From NCBI RefSeq assembly GCF_001421965.1, contig NZ_LMLP01000003.1, positions 70,093-134,092 of the forward strand: DNA of 64,000 bases. Reading direction: 5' to 3'. Shown here in pieces: positions 22,020 through 30,543 of this stretch. Under the pieces are notes generated by a model. The model was not told the origin of the DNA. It searched no databases and saw only the letters and a program-made list of their open reading frames with translations. The stretch's first letter is position 1. Each line of letters starts with the position of its first letter. Origin of the DNA: Sphingomonas sp. Leaf67. GTDB taxonomy: Bacteria; Pseudomonadota; Alphaproteobacteria; Sphingomonadales; Sphingomonadaceae. A program made the position numbers and the translations under genes.

Positions 22020-22460
22020 CTATGAGTCGGTCGCCCGCGAAAGGGAAGCGAAATGTTCCCGTCCTGTCCCGCACGCCCGGGCCTGCCAGACGATATCGAC
22101 AGCCTCGACAGGCTTTGGTTCCGGCGCGGGCAGGGCAGTGGGGCCTTTGCCCGCCGCATACCGCCGGTCGTGCGCCGGGACGACGATCACCGGCGCATCG
22201 CCGAACTGGTCGGCGGTGATATCGATGATAAAGCCGCACGCCTCGACCCAGGTATGGCTTTCCCATCCACCGACTGCACGAAATCCGAACGACGCGGACG
22301 CGGGTTCCCGTTCGTCGGCAGGCGGGATGCCCGACCGCAGGACGCCGACGATGCCCTGTTCGGCGAGCAGGCGGACAACGAACAGGCTGCTACGGACACA
22401 GGTGTAGCGTGACGGCGGCGATGGTAACGGACCACCCAGTCCACATGCCATGCCGGCCAT
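22020..22460 (-). CDS. Small protein with Cys/His/Asp pattern, N-terminus possibly frameshifted
   Basis: 146 residues in the open frame. TCVRSSLFVVRLLAEQGI, then SHTWVE, then GFIIDITADQFG give an ordered Cys-His-Asp set like a papain or transglutaminase-fold peptidase; this is inference. The ATG at 22460 has no ribosome site. A different frame offers ATG 22516, preceded by GAGG and just 4 bases after the threonine synthase stop, giving MLRRLFRLATAARRF and a plausible N-terminus that runs to about position 22400 before losing sense. The intact gene may therefore span 22020-22516 with a one-base shift near the TCVRSS region. A real mutation and a sequence error cannot be told apart here. Confidence 0.5.
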   Translation of the reverse strand: MAGMACGLGGPLPSPPSRYTCVRSSLFVVRLLAEQGIVGVLRSGIPPADEREPASASFGFRAVGGWESHTWVEACGFIIDITADQFGDAPVIVVPAHDRRYAAGKGPTALPAPEPKPVEAVDIVWQARACGTGREHFASLSRATDS

Positions 22461-22520
22461 ACCGGCTCGACGAACCGCCGCGCGGCGGTCGCCAGTCTGA
22501 ATAGCCGGCGTAGCATTACC

Positions 22521-23792
22521 TCATAACCGGTCGAAATCGATCTCCCCATGCCGGTCGAGCGTCGCGTCGGCGGGGGGCAGGGGGTATTTCAGCCCGGTCG
22601 CGCAGTTGAACAGCACGACGTCCTCTTCGGCATCGACCTCGCCATCGCGCAGCGCCTGCCGATACGCCGCCAGCGTCGCGCCGCCCTCGGGACACAGCAG
22701 CAGGCCATCGCGCCGTGCGCAATCGTCCACGGCCTTCAGGATCGCCGGGTCCCCCACCGCCAGCGCCTTGCCCCCCGACTCTCGCACCGCGCGCAGGATC
22801 AAAAAGTCGCCGACCGCGCGCGGAACGCGGATGCCGGCGGCGACGGTGTGTGCGTCTTCCCAGCGATAGGCATGGTCCTGTCCCGCCTCGAACGCACGGA
22901 CGATCGGTGCGCAGCCAGCGGCCTGCACCGCATACATGCGCGGCCGCTCCGACCCGATCCAGCCCAGCGCCTCCAGCTCGTCAAAGGCTTTCCACATACC
23001 GATCAGGCCGGTACCGCCGCCGGTCGGGTAGAAGATCGCATCGGGCAACCGCCAGCCAAGCTGCGCGGCGAGTTCGAGGCCCATCGTCTTCTTGCCCTCG
23101 ATCCGGTACGGTTCCTTCAGCGTCGAAAAGTCGAACCAGCGGCCCTCGGCAGCACCTCTCGCGACGATTGCCCCGCAATCGTCGATCAGGCCGTTGACCC
23201 GCCAGACCCGGCTGCCCTGCGCCGCGATCTCACGGACGTTCACTTCGGGCGTATCTTCGGGGCAGAAGATGATCGTCTCGATCCCGCAGCGCGCGGCATA
23301 GGCGGCCAGCGCCGCGCCGGCATTGCCGTTGGTCGGCATGGCGATGCGGCGTACGCCCAGCTCTTTGGCCATCGCCACCGCCATCACCAGCCCGCGCGCC
23401 TTGAAACTGCCGGTCGGCAGGCGGCCCTCGTCCTTGACCAACACCCGCTCGCCCCCGGCGCAGGGGATGGGGATCAGCGGCGTCTCGATCTCGCCCAGGC
23501 TGACGATGTTCGCGGCATGGCGGACCGGCAGCAACTCGCGCCATCGCCACAGATCGGTATCGCGCGCCGCCAGCGTATCGCGCGACAGCGCCGCACCGAC
23601 CGCTGCAAGATCGTAACGGACCAGTAACGGTTTGCCGACCCGCGATAGATTGTGGAGCGTATCGGCGTCATACCGCTCCCCGGTCATCGAGCATTCGAGA
23701 TGGGTGACGAAGGTCGGGCGATCGGCGGTGAGATTATCGTGCATGGTCAGTATAGTAGCGACCGATCCGTCCGGGTCCATGCGTTCGGGCAT
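22521..23792 (-). CDS. thrC: Threonine synthase
   Basis: 423-residue PLP enzyme of fold type II that converts O-phosphohomoserine to threonine. The PLP lysine lies in LPTGSFKARG, the phosphate loop is PTGGGTG, and the substrate loop is MPTNGNAGAALAAYA. The N-terminal HLECSMTG...KPLLVRYD resembles the short zinc-ribbon segment of such enzymes but without the paired cysteines. ATG 23792 has AAAGG close upstream; 23744 is an alternative start. A paralogous fold-type-II lyase cannot be fully excluded. Placement beside plasmid replication genes is unusual for a core amino-acid gene. Confidence 0.85.
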   Translation of the reverse strand: MPERMDPDGSVATILTMHDNLTADRPTFVTHLECSMTGERYDADTLHNLSRVGKPLLVRYDLAAVGAALSRDTLAARDTDLWRWRELLPVRHAANIVSLGEIETPLIPIPCAGGERVLVKDEGRLPTGSFKARGLVMAVAMAKELGVRRIAMPTNGNAGAALAAYAARCGIETIIFCPEDTPEVNVREIAAQGSRVWRVNGLIDDCGAIVARGAAEGRWFDFSTLKEPYRIEGKKTMGLELAAQLGWRLPDAIFYPTGGGTGLIGMWKAFDELEALGWIGSERPRMYAVQAAGCAPIVRAFEAGQDHAYRWEDAHTVAAGIRVPRAVGDFLILRAVRESGGKALAVGDPAILKAVDDCARRDGLLLCPEGGATLAAYRQALRDGEVDAEEDVVLFNCATGLKYPLPPADATLDRHGEIDFDRL

Positions 23793-24129
23793 TAACCTTT
23801 TGCGGCAAGCATATCCTCGACCGACATCCAGTGCTGCGGCCGGTTCGTCAATCGAGGTCAGTATCGGCGTACATGTCGTCGATTTCGTACGATTTAGTCC
23901 GTGGCGAACTCAACCTGATTGAGTATTGACATAGTTAATACCACAGGATTGTTGGTAAATTATCCGATCCTGTCCCGGTTCCGGACAATCCGTATCGACC
24001 TGATACGAATGACTGAACGATGAAGTGCCCTCCCGTTCAGGAAGTACTTGCGACGATCGCAACCAGATGCGAAGCGCGGCCAACCGAACCGCCGGGGGAC
24101 CATGGCGAAGGATCGGTGGCGACACAGGG
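23793..24129. promoter_or_regulatory. AT-rich divergent promoter region upstream of the RTX deacetylase
   Basis: 337 bases between divergent genes, with a clear drop in GC from about 23880 to 24010. It contains TTGACA at 23926-23931 and several TAAT/TAAA stretches that could be promoter elements, but no -10 at ideal spacing could be fixed. No coding frame is convincing. Confidence 0.45.
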
Positions 24130-27100
24130 ATGGACAAGATGGCAAGCGTGAACCCGATCATGTTGGACGGCAATCTGGGCGATTGGAGCGCACAGGACCG
24201 TATCGATCGCGGGCTCGAGGACGGCTATGCCATCTATGCCAGGAGCGATGGCGACGCGTTCGCCTTCGCGCTGAAGGTGCCGGGCACCGTCGGGATCAAC
24301 ACGACGGTCTGGCTGAATACCGATCGCAACGCGCAGACCGGCTACCAGATTTTCGGCTTTGCCGGCGGGGCCGAATATAGCGTCAATTTCGATGCCGACG
24401 GATCGGTCGCGCTGTACAAGGGCGCACCGGGTGCCGCCGCCGCGATCGCCAACCTGCAGGCGGTGTGGTCGGACGATCGCTCGACCGTCGAATTCCGCGT
24501 CGACAAGGCCGCGATCGGCAACCCGCAAGCGATCGATACGCTCTACGACGTCAATGATTCGGTGTTCCTGCCCGGCAGCTATTCCGCACCGCCGTTCACG
24601 GTCTTCAACGATGCGGGCTTCGCCGTCGACCCGGCGCAGCGCGTCGCGATCGTATGGTCGGAAAGCACCGCCAACGCCTATTTCAGCAAGACCGCCTATT
24701 CGCAGTTGTTCATGTCGGTGCAGGCGCAGGCGATGCAGGCGGGCGTTCCGTTCGACATCCTGACCGAAGACGATCTGACCAGCCTCGCGACCGTCGCCAA
24801 ATATGACTCGATCATCTTCCCGTCGTTCCGCAACGTCGACGCGACCAAGGTCGACGCCATCGCGCAGACGCTGGAACAGGCGACCAAGCAGTACGGCATC
24901 GGCCTGATCGCGGCGGGCGAGTTCATGACCAACGACGCGGCGGGCAATGCGCTGGCCGGCGACAGCTATGCGCGCATGAAGCTGTTGTTCGACGCGACGC
25001 GCGTGACCGGCGGTTTCCCCGCCGACGTGACGATCAAGGCGACCGACGCGAGCGGCCTCGTGCTCGACGGCTATGCCGACGGGCAGGTCGTCCATGATTA
25101 CAAGCAGGTTGGCTGGAACGCGTTCAAGAGCGAGAGCGGCACCGGGCAGACGATCGCGACCGCGACCGTGAACGGCGAGACCTATTCGGCGGCGATCGCG
25201 ACCCAGACCGGCGGTCGCAACGTGATCTTTTCGTCCGAAGCGGTGATGGCCGACGAGAACCTGCTGCAAAAGGCGATCGATTATTCGGTGCATGGCGGCG
25301 GGCTGTCGGTCGGGTTGCAGATGACCCGCGGTGCCGGCCTGTTCGCGTCGCGCACCGACATGGACCAGAGCCAGGAACGCGACGAAGTGAAGCCCGAAGA
25401 GGGCGCGCCGGGCATCTATGACAAGATGATCCCGATCCTTGCCGAGTGGAAGGCGAAGTATAATTTCGTCGGCAGCTATTACGTCAATATCGGCAACGAT
25501 CCGGCCAATGGCCAGGCGACCGACTGGGCAGTGTCGCTGCCCTATTACAAGCAGCTGATCGACATGGGGAACGAGATCGGCACCCACAGCTATACCCACC
25601 CGCACGACACCAACCTGCTGACCGACGAACAGATCAGGTTCGAATTCGGCCAGAGCCGTGCAGAGCTGGAAGCCAAGCTGAGCGACTATCTCGGCCGGAC
25701 CGTGTCGGTCGGCGGCGCAGCGGTTCCGGGCGCGCCCGAACAGATCGCGACGTCGCAGGAAATCCTGAAGTACGTGCAATATCTGTCGGGCGGCTATTCG
25801 GGCGTCGGTGCCGGCTATCCCAACGCCATCGGCTATATGAACCCGGCCAATGCCGCATCGAACCAGGTCTATATCGCGCCGAACACCTCGTTCGATTTCT
25901 CGCTGATGGAATTCCAGAAGAAGACCGTCGCCGAAGCCGAAGCGGTGTGGGCCAAGGAACTGGCCAATCTGACCGGCAATGCCGATGCGCCGATCATCGT
26001 GTGGCCGTGGCATGATTACGGCCCCACCACCTGGGCGATCGACAACGACGGCAACCCCACCAACGCCGGCAGCCCCTATGTCCGGTCGATGTTCGACAAT
26101 TTCGTCGCGGCGGCAGCGGCCAAGGGCGTCGAGTTCGTAACGCTCGCCGATCTCGCCAACCGCGTGAACGCGTTCGACAAGGCGCAGGTCGTCAGCAGCG
26201 TCGTCGGCAACACCATCACCGCGTCGGTCTCGTCGTCGATGGGCAGCGGCCTGTTCGCGCTCGATGTCGACGGGCAAAAGGCGGGGCAGGTGATCCAGAG
26301 CGTCAAGGGCTGGTACGCCTATAATGACGACAAGCTATTCCTACCGGCCAAGGGCGGCAGCTTCGACATCACCATGGGCGCGAAGGCCGACGACGTCACC
26401 CACATCACCCAGCTGCCGATGCGCGCATCGCTCGAAACGCTGTCGGGCGACGGCAGCGACCTGTCGTTCACCGTGGCGGGCGAGGGCAAGGTCGTGATCG
26501 ACCTGAAGGCGCCGGGCACCAACTGGATCACCGTCGAGGGCGGCACGCTGGACTCGCTGGTGGGTGAGATCGCGACGATCGACATCGGTACGATCGGCAC
26601 CCACGCCGTCAAGGTGACGCAGGTCGTCAATGTCGGTCCGACGATCACCTCGTTCGGCGGCGGCGATGCGGTGTGGCTGCCGGCATTGGCCGAAAACAGC
26701 ATGGCGGTCGCCACGATCACCGCCACCGACGCCAATGTCGCGCAAGGCGACCGAGTCCGCTATTCGATCGAAGCGGGTCGCGAAGGGGCGCTGTTCACGA
26801 TCGACGCGACGACCGGCGTGCTCAGCTTCATCAAGGCACCCGATTTCGAAAACCCGCAGGATTCGGATCGCAACAATATCTATGACGTGAATGTCGTCGC
26901 CACCGACGCCCGCGGCATGGTCGACAAGCAGATGGTCTATGTCACGGTCAAGAACATGACCGAACAGACCGGCGGTCCCGTCATCACCTCGTCCGGCGGC
27001 GGCAGCTGGGGCAGCATGGCGCTGAACGAGAATATGACGCTGGTCGGCACGGTCACCGCGACCGATCCCGACCTGCGCGACGGCGATGTCATTCGCTATT

Positions 27101-28233
27101 CGATCGCGCCGGGCGGCGAGGGATCGCTGTTCACGATCGACGCCGATACCGGCGTGCTGAAGTTCGTGGCGGCACCCGATTTCGAAACCGCCCGCGATTC
27201 GAACCGCGACAACATCTACGACGTGAACGTCGTCGCCACCGACTCGTTCGGCGCGACGTCGCGGCAGTTGCTGTGGGTCTATGTGAACAATGTGAAGGAG
27301 CAGACCGGCGGTCCGACCATCACGTCGGCGGGCGGCGGTGATCGCGGTTCGATCACGGTCCTCGAAAACGGCGCGACCGTCGGCACGGTCACCGCGACCG
27401 ATCCCGACGTCCGCGACGGCGATGTCGTCCGCTATTCGATCGCGCCGGGTGGCGAGGGGGCGTTGTTCAGCATCGACGCGACGACCGGTGTCCTGAAGTT
27501 CAACACCGCGCCCGATTACGAAAACGCGCAGGATGCCAACCGCGACAATATCTACGACGTCACCGTCGTCGCCACCGACGCCAATGGCGTGACCGACCGG
27601 CAGCTGCTGTCGGTGACGGTGAAGGACGTCGCCGGACTGAACCAGATCGGCACGCTGCGCGACGACGTGATGAACGGCACCGGCGAGGGCGATACGCTCG
27701 ACGGCAGCTGGGGGCATGACGTCCTGAACGGTTTCGGCGGGAACGACCAGCTGACCGGCGGCTATGGCAACGACATGTTGAACGGCGGCGACGGCAACGA
27801 CACGCTGATCGGCAATGATGGCAAGGACATTCTCGACGGCGGCAATGGCAACGACCTGCTGATCGGCGGCGACGATCGCGATGTGATGACCGGCGGGGCG
27901 GGGCGCGATGTGTTCCGTTTCGAACGGGAGGGCGATACCCTCACCTCGTCCGGCCTGCGCGACGTCATCACCGATTTCCGCGCCGGCGAGGACAAGATCG
28001 ACCTGTCGGCGATCGACGCCAACATCTCGATATTCGCCCGGGGCGATCAGGCATTTGCCTTCATCGGCGAAAATGGCCGTTTCTCGGGCGGAGGACAGCT
28101 TCGCTATCGCTACGAAATGTCGGGCGGCAACGAATACACCGTCGTCGAGGGCACGACCTTCGGCAAGTCGGCCGATTTCTCGATCGCGTTGTTCGGGCAT
28201 CACGTTCTGACGTCGGGTGATTTCTTTCTGTAA
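24130..28233 (+). CDS. RTX/cadherin-repeat secreted protein with PelA-like polysaccharide deacetylase region
   Basis: 1,367 residues from ATG 24130, without a Sec signal. Domains: a CBM9/DOMON-like beta domain (about 10-150, WLNTDRNAQTGY); an alpha/beta region (about 175-395) like the middle of PelA; and a NodB-type deacetylase (about 400-690) with D410/D412 in RTDMDQ, metal histidines H486 and H490 in THSYTHPHD and H628 in WPWHDYG. Then come three cadherin-like repeats of about 110 residues from 837, calcium-binding nonapeptides (about 1178-1290) and an M10 C-terminal domain (DKIDLSAIDAN) nearly identical to that of the protease at the window start, both features of type I secretion. It stands 37 bases before pelG. 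I infer that it partly deacetylates Pel after export, replacing the deacetylase half of canonical PelA. Confidence 0.82.
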   Translation: MDKMASVNPIMLDGNLGDWSAQDRIDRGLEDGYAIYARSDGDAFAFALKVPGTVGINTTVWLNTDRNAQTGYQIFGFAGGAEYSVNFDADGSVALYKGAPGAAAAIANLQAVWSDDRSTVEFRVDKAAIGNPQAIDTLYDVNDSVFLPGSYSAPPFTVFNDAGFAVDPAQRVAIVWSESTANAYFSKTAYSQLFMSVQAQAMQAGVPFDILTEDDLTSLATVAKYDSIIFPSFRNVDATKVDAIAQTLEQATKQYGIGLIAAGEFMTNDAAGNALAGDSYARMKLLFDATRVTGGFPADVTIKATDASGLVLDGYADGQVVHDYKQVGWNAFKSESGTGQTIATATVNGETYSAAIATQTGGRNVIFSSEAVMADENLLQKAIDYSVHGGGLSVGLQMTRGAGLFASRTDMDQSQERDEVKPEEGAPGIYDKMIPILAEWKAKYNFVGSYYVNIGNDPANGQATDWAVSLPYYKQLIDMGNEIGTHSYTHPHDTNLLTDEQIRFEFGQSRAELEAKLSDYLGRTVSVGGAAVPGAPEQIATSQEILKYVQYLSGGYSGVGAGYPNAIGYMNPANAASNQVYIAPNTSFDFSLMEFQKKTVAEAEAVWAKELANLTGNADAPIIVWPWHDYGPTTWAIDNDGNPTNAGSPYVRSMFDNFVAAAAAKGVEFVTLADLANRVNAFDKAQVVSSVVGNTITASVSSSMGSGLFALDVDGQKAGQVIQSVKGWYAYNDDKLFLPAKGGSFDITMGAKADDVTHITQLPMRASLETLSGDGSDLSFTVAGEGKVVIDLKAPGTNWITVEGGTLDSLVGEIATIDIGTIGTHAVKVTQVVNVGPTITSFGGGDAVWLPALAENSMAVATITATDANVAQGDRVRYSIEAGREGALFTIDATTGVLSFIKAPDFENPQDSDRNNIYDVNVVATDARGMVDKQMVYVTVKNMTEQTGGPVITSSGGGSWGSMALNENMTLVGTVTATDPDLRDGDVIRYSIAPGGEGSLFTIDADTGVLKFVAAPDFETARDSNRDNIYDVNVVATDSFGATSRQLLWVYVNNVKEQTGGPTITSAGGGDRGSITVLENGATVGTVTATDPDVRDGDVVRYSIAPGGEGALFSIDATTGVLKFNTAPDYENAQDANRDNIYDVTVVATDANGVTDRQLLSVTVKDVAGLNQIGTLRDDVMNGTGEGDTLDGSWGHDVLNGFGGNDQLTGGYGNDMLNGGDGNDTLIGNDGKDILDGGNGNDLLIGGDDRDVMTGGAGRDVFRFEREGDTLTSSGLRDVITDFRAGEDKIDLSAIDANISIFARGDQAFAFIGENGRFSGGGQLRYRYEMSGGNEYTVVEGTTFGKSADFSIALFGHHVLTSGDFFL

Positions 28234-28270
28234 GGGATTGCTGGGCTAGGAAGCGTCGTCGGGGGCGCGA

Positions 28271-29668
28271 ATGGCGGGAATCGGATTCAAACTGGCACAG
28301 GTTGCGCGCGAAGGCGGCGTCGGCGGTATCGTCGGCGCCGCTGCGCATGGTGCCGTCATCAGCGCAGGGCCGTGGTTGATGACCGCGGTCGCGATGGGGC
28401 TGCTCGAACGCTGGGCGGCGGTGCATCTGACGTCGGCCAACGGCATGATCCTGCAAACCGTGCTGATCTATGCGTTCAGCCTGTCGGCGCTGGCCGCGGC
28501 ACCGATCGGTATCGTCGCGACGCGACTGGTCGCCGATCGCATTTTCGCGCGCGACGCGGCCGGGATACCGGGGATCGTCCTGCTGGCACTGGCGGCGGGC
28601 GGCGTGATCGGGCTGGCGGCGGGGGCATTGCTGTTCGGCGTGCTGGGACGATTGCCGTTCGCGCAGGCGCTGGCCGCGAGCGTGGCGCTCGCGTGGCTGG
28701 CGCAGATCTGGATTGCGGGACCGATGCTGACCGCGCTCGACCGCTATCGCGCGGTGCCGGTCGCCTATCTGATCGGGACCGGCGTCGCGGCGGGCACGCT
28801 GTCGCTCTGGCCGCAGCGCGAGCTGGTCGGGGTGTTGCTGGTCGTGACCGGCGGCATCGGCCTCACGCTGGCGGCGATCCTGCTGGTGCTGCGCCGCCAT
28901 TTCGCGGGCGACGTGGTGTTGCCGACACGCGATGCGATGCACCCGCGCCTTGCGCTCATCATCGCGCTGGCCGGCATTGCCGGGGTCGCCGCGATCTGGA
29001 TCGACAAATGGATCTTGTGGTTCGGCCCGGCGAGCCGGATCGCGATCGGCGCGCTGCGGCTCAACCCGATCAACGACGGGGGCAGTTTCCTCGGCCTGCT
29101 GACGATCGTACCGGGGCTGACGCTGTTGCTGATCGTCACCGAAACCCGGTTCGACCGCGCGTTCGGCAGCATGTTGGCGCGCTGCACCGGCACCTCGACG
29201 CTGGAGCGGATCGAGGAAGCGCGGGGCGAGGTCGTCCGGGTGATGGGGGACAGCCTGCGCCTGCTGGTGCTGGCGCAGATGCTGATCGCCGCCTTCGCGT
29301 GGGTGCTGGCAGTGCCGTTGTTCGACGCGATCGGTGCCGACGTCCGCGCGATCTTCGCCTTTCGTCAGACGTCGGCGGGGGCGGTGTTCCACCTCGTGGT
29401 GATCGCGACGACGGTGGTGCTGGCCTATTACGACCTGTTCGGACGCATTCTGGTCACCTGGGCCAGCTTCGCCCTCGCCAGTGCGCTTGCTACGCTCGTC
29501 CAGTTCGATGCCGGTTTCGCGGCCTTTGGCTGGGGCTATATGGCCGGGGCAGTGGTGGGGGCGTTCGTCGGCCTCGCGCTGGTCGCGGAGGCAAGCACGA
29601 ACATGACCTATCTGTTGTTCGTCGGAAACAATCCGGCGGTCGTCGGCCATGGCGGCCGCTGGCTGTGA
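28271..29668 (+). CDS. pelG: Pel exopolysaccharide transporter PelG
   Basis: 465 residues with about 12 membrane helices, matching PelG in length and in the N-terminal signature MAGIGFKLAQVAREGGVGG and ISAGPWL. PelG is the Wzx/MOP-like membrane protein that forms the Pel synthase-transport complex with PelD, PelE and the glycosyltransferase PelF. It is first of a seven-gene run in which each gene overlaps the next by four bases; its TGA overlaps the GTG of the next gene. The pel promoter may lie upstream of the RTX deacetylase or in the 37-base gap. Confidence 0.92.
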   Translation: MAGIGFKLAQVAREGGVGGIVGAAAHGAVISAGPWLMTAVAMGLLERWAAVHLTSANGMILQTVLIYAFSLSALAAAPIGIVATRLVADRIFARDAAGIPGIVLLALAAGGVIGLAAGALLFGVLGRLPFAQALAASVALAWLAQIWIAGPMLTALDRYRAVPVAYLIGTGVAAGTLSLWPQRELVGVLLVVTGGIGLTLAAILLVLRRHFAGDVVLPTRDAMHPRLALIIALAGIAGVAAIWIDKWILWFGPASRIAIGALRLNPINDGGSFLGLLTIVPGLTLLLIVTETRFDRAFGSMLARCTGTSTLERIEEARGEVVRVMGDSLRLLVLAQMLIAAFAWVLAVPLFDAIGADVRAIFAFRQTSAGAVFHLVVIATTVVLAYYDLFGRILVTWASFALASALATLVQFDAGFAAFGWGYMAGAVVGAFVGLALVAEASTNMTYLLFVGNNPAVVGHGGRWL

Positions 29669-30543
29669 TCGGTCGCAGGCAGGCGATGGCGCTGGGTGCG
29701 GGCGCGGTGGGGCTGACGCTCGGGTTGCGTGGCGCGACGTCGGGACAGGTGCGCCCCGCCAGCGGCGACGCGTCGCTGCGCTGGGCGGTCGATTATGGTC
29801 CCGCGACCGATCCGGTATTGGCCCGACGGTATCAGCTGCTGGTCCTCGAACCGCATCATCCGCGCCCCATCGCGCCGTTGCGCGGCGAGGGGGCGGTGCT
29901 GCTCGGCTATGTCAGCCTCGGCGAGGTCGAGAAGCGGCGGCCCTATTTCGCGGCGCTCGACCGGGCCGGGGCGCTCGGCATCGCCAATCCCGACTGGCCC
30001 GATGCGCGCCGTGCCGATCTGCGCCATCCGGCATGGACCGCGACGGTGCTGGACCAGATCGTCCCGCAAATACTGAAACTTGGCTATGACGGAATCTTCA
30101 TCGATACCATGGATAATGCCGAGGCGATGGAACGGCAGGACCCCCTCGGTGCAAAGGATATGGTGGCGGCGGGCGCGCGCCTGATCGTCGCGATCCGGGA
30201 ACGTTTTCCCGGAATCCGGATCATGCTCAACCGCGGCTACGCCCTGCTCGACCGGGTCGCGCCGTCGATCGATTATGTGCTGGGCGAATCGATGGCGTCG
30301 CGCTGGAACTTCGCGACCAAGCGCTACGACATGCTGTCCGACAGCGACTGGCATTGGCAGGCCGACCGGCTGCGCGCGGCCAAAGCGATCAACCCGGCGC
30401 TGGTCGTGACCACGCTCGACTACTGGGACATGGCCGATCGCGGGCCGGTGGCCAAACTCTATGCCCGCGAACGCGCGGCGGGGTTTGCGCCCTATGTCTC
30501 GACGCTGGCGCTCGACCGGTTGTGGCCGGAGCCGACCGGATGA
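29665..30543 (+). CDS. pelA: Hydrolase-only PelA (endo-alpha-1,4-galactosaminidase-like)
   Basis: 292 residues, starting with GTG at 29665 (GTGA overlap with pelG). A leader with twin arginines and a hydrophobic stretch (GRRQAMALGAGAVGLTLGL) suggests export to the periplasm. The TIM-barrel domain (WAVDYGPA, GYVSLGEVEKR, LGYDGIFIDTMDN, MLNRGYALLD) is the GH114/GH166 glycosidase domain that forms the N-terminal third of canonical PelA and cleaves Pel polymer. The reductase-like and deacetylase domains of PelA (about 950 residues in Pseudomonas) are absent here; a similar region occurs in the large RTX protein upstream. Confidence 0.88.
   Translation: MIGRRQAMALGAGAVGLTLGLRGATSGQVRPASGDASLRWAVDYGPATDPVLARRYQLLVLEPHHPRPIAPLRGEGAVLLGYVSLGEVEKRRPYFAALDRAGALGIANPDWPDARRADLRHPAWTATVLDQIVPQILKLGYDGIFIDTMDNAEAMERQDPLGAKDMVAAGARLIVAIRERFPGIRIMLNRGYALLDRVAPSIDYVLGESMASRWNFATKRYDMLSDSDWHWQADRLRAAKAINPALVVTTLDYWDMADRGPVAKLYARERAAGFAPYVSTLALDRLWPEPTG

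Noticed and set aside
27661..28000. Short repeated DNA units considered as a CRISPR or tandem satellite
   Set aside because: They encode in-frame GGxGxDxxx calcium-binding nonapeptides, and units vary at silent positions.
24037..28203. Long minus-strand frames across the RTX deacetylase
   Set aside because: Repeated VV/DIV-type composition merely mirrors the RTX and cadherin repeats of the plus-strand gene.
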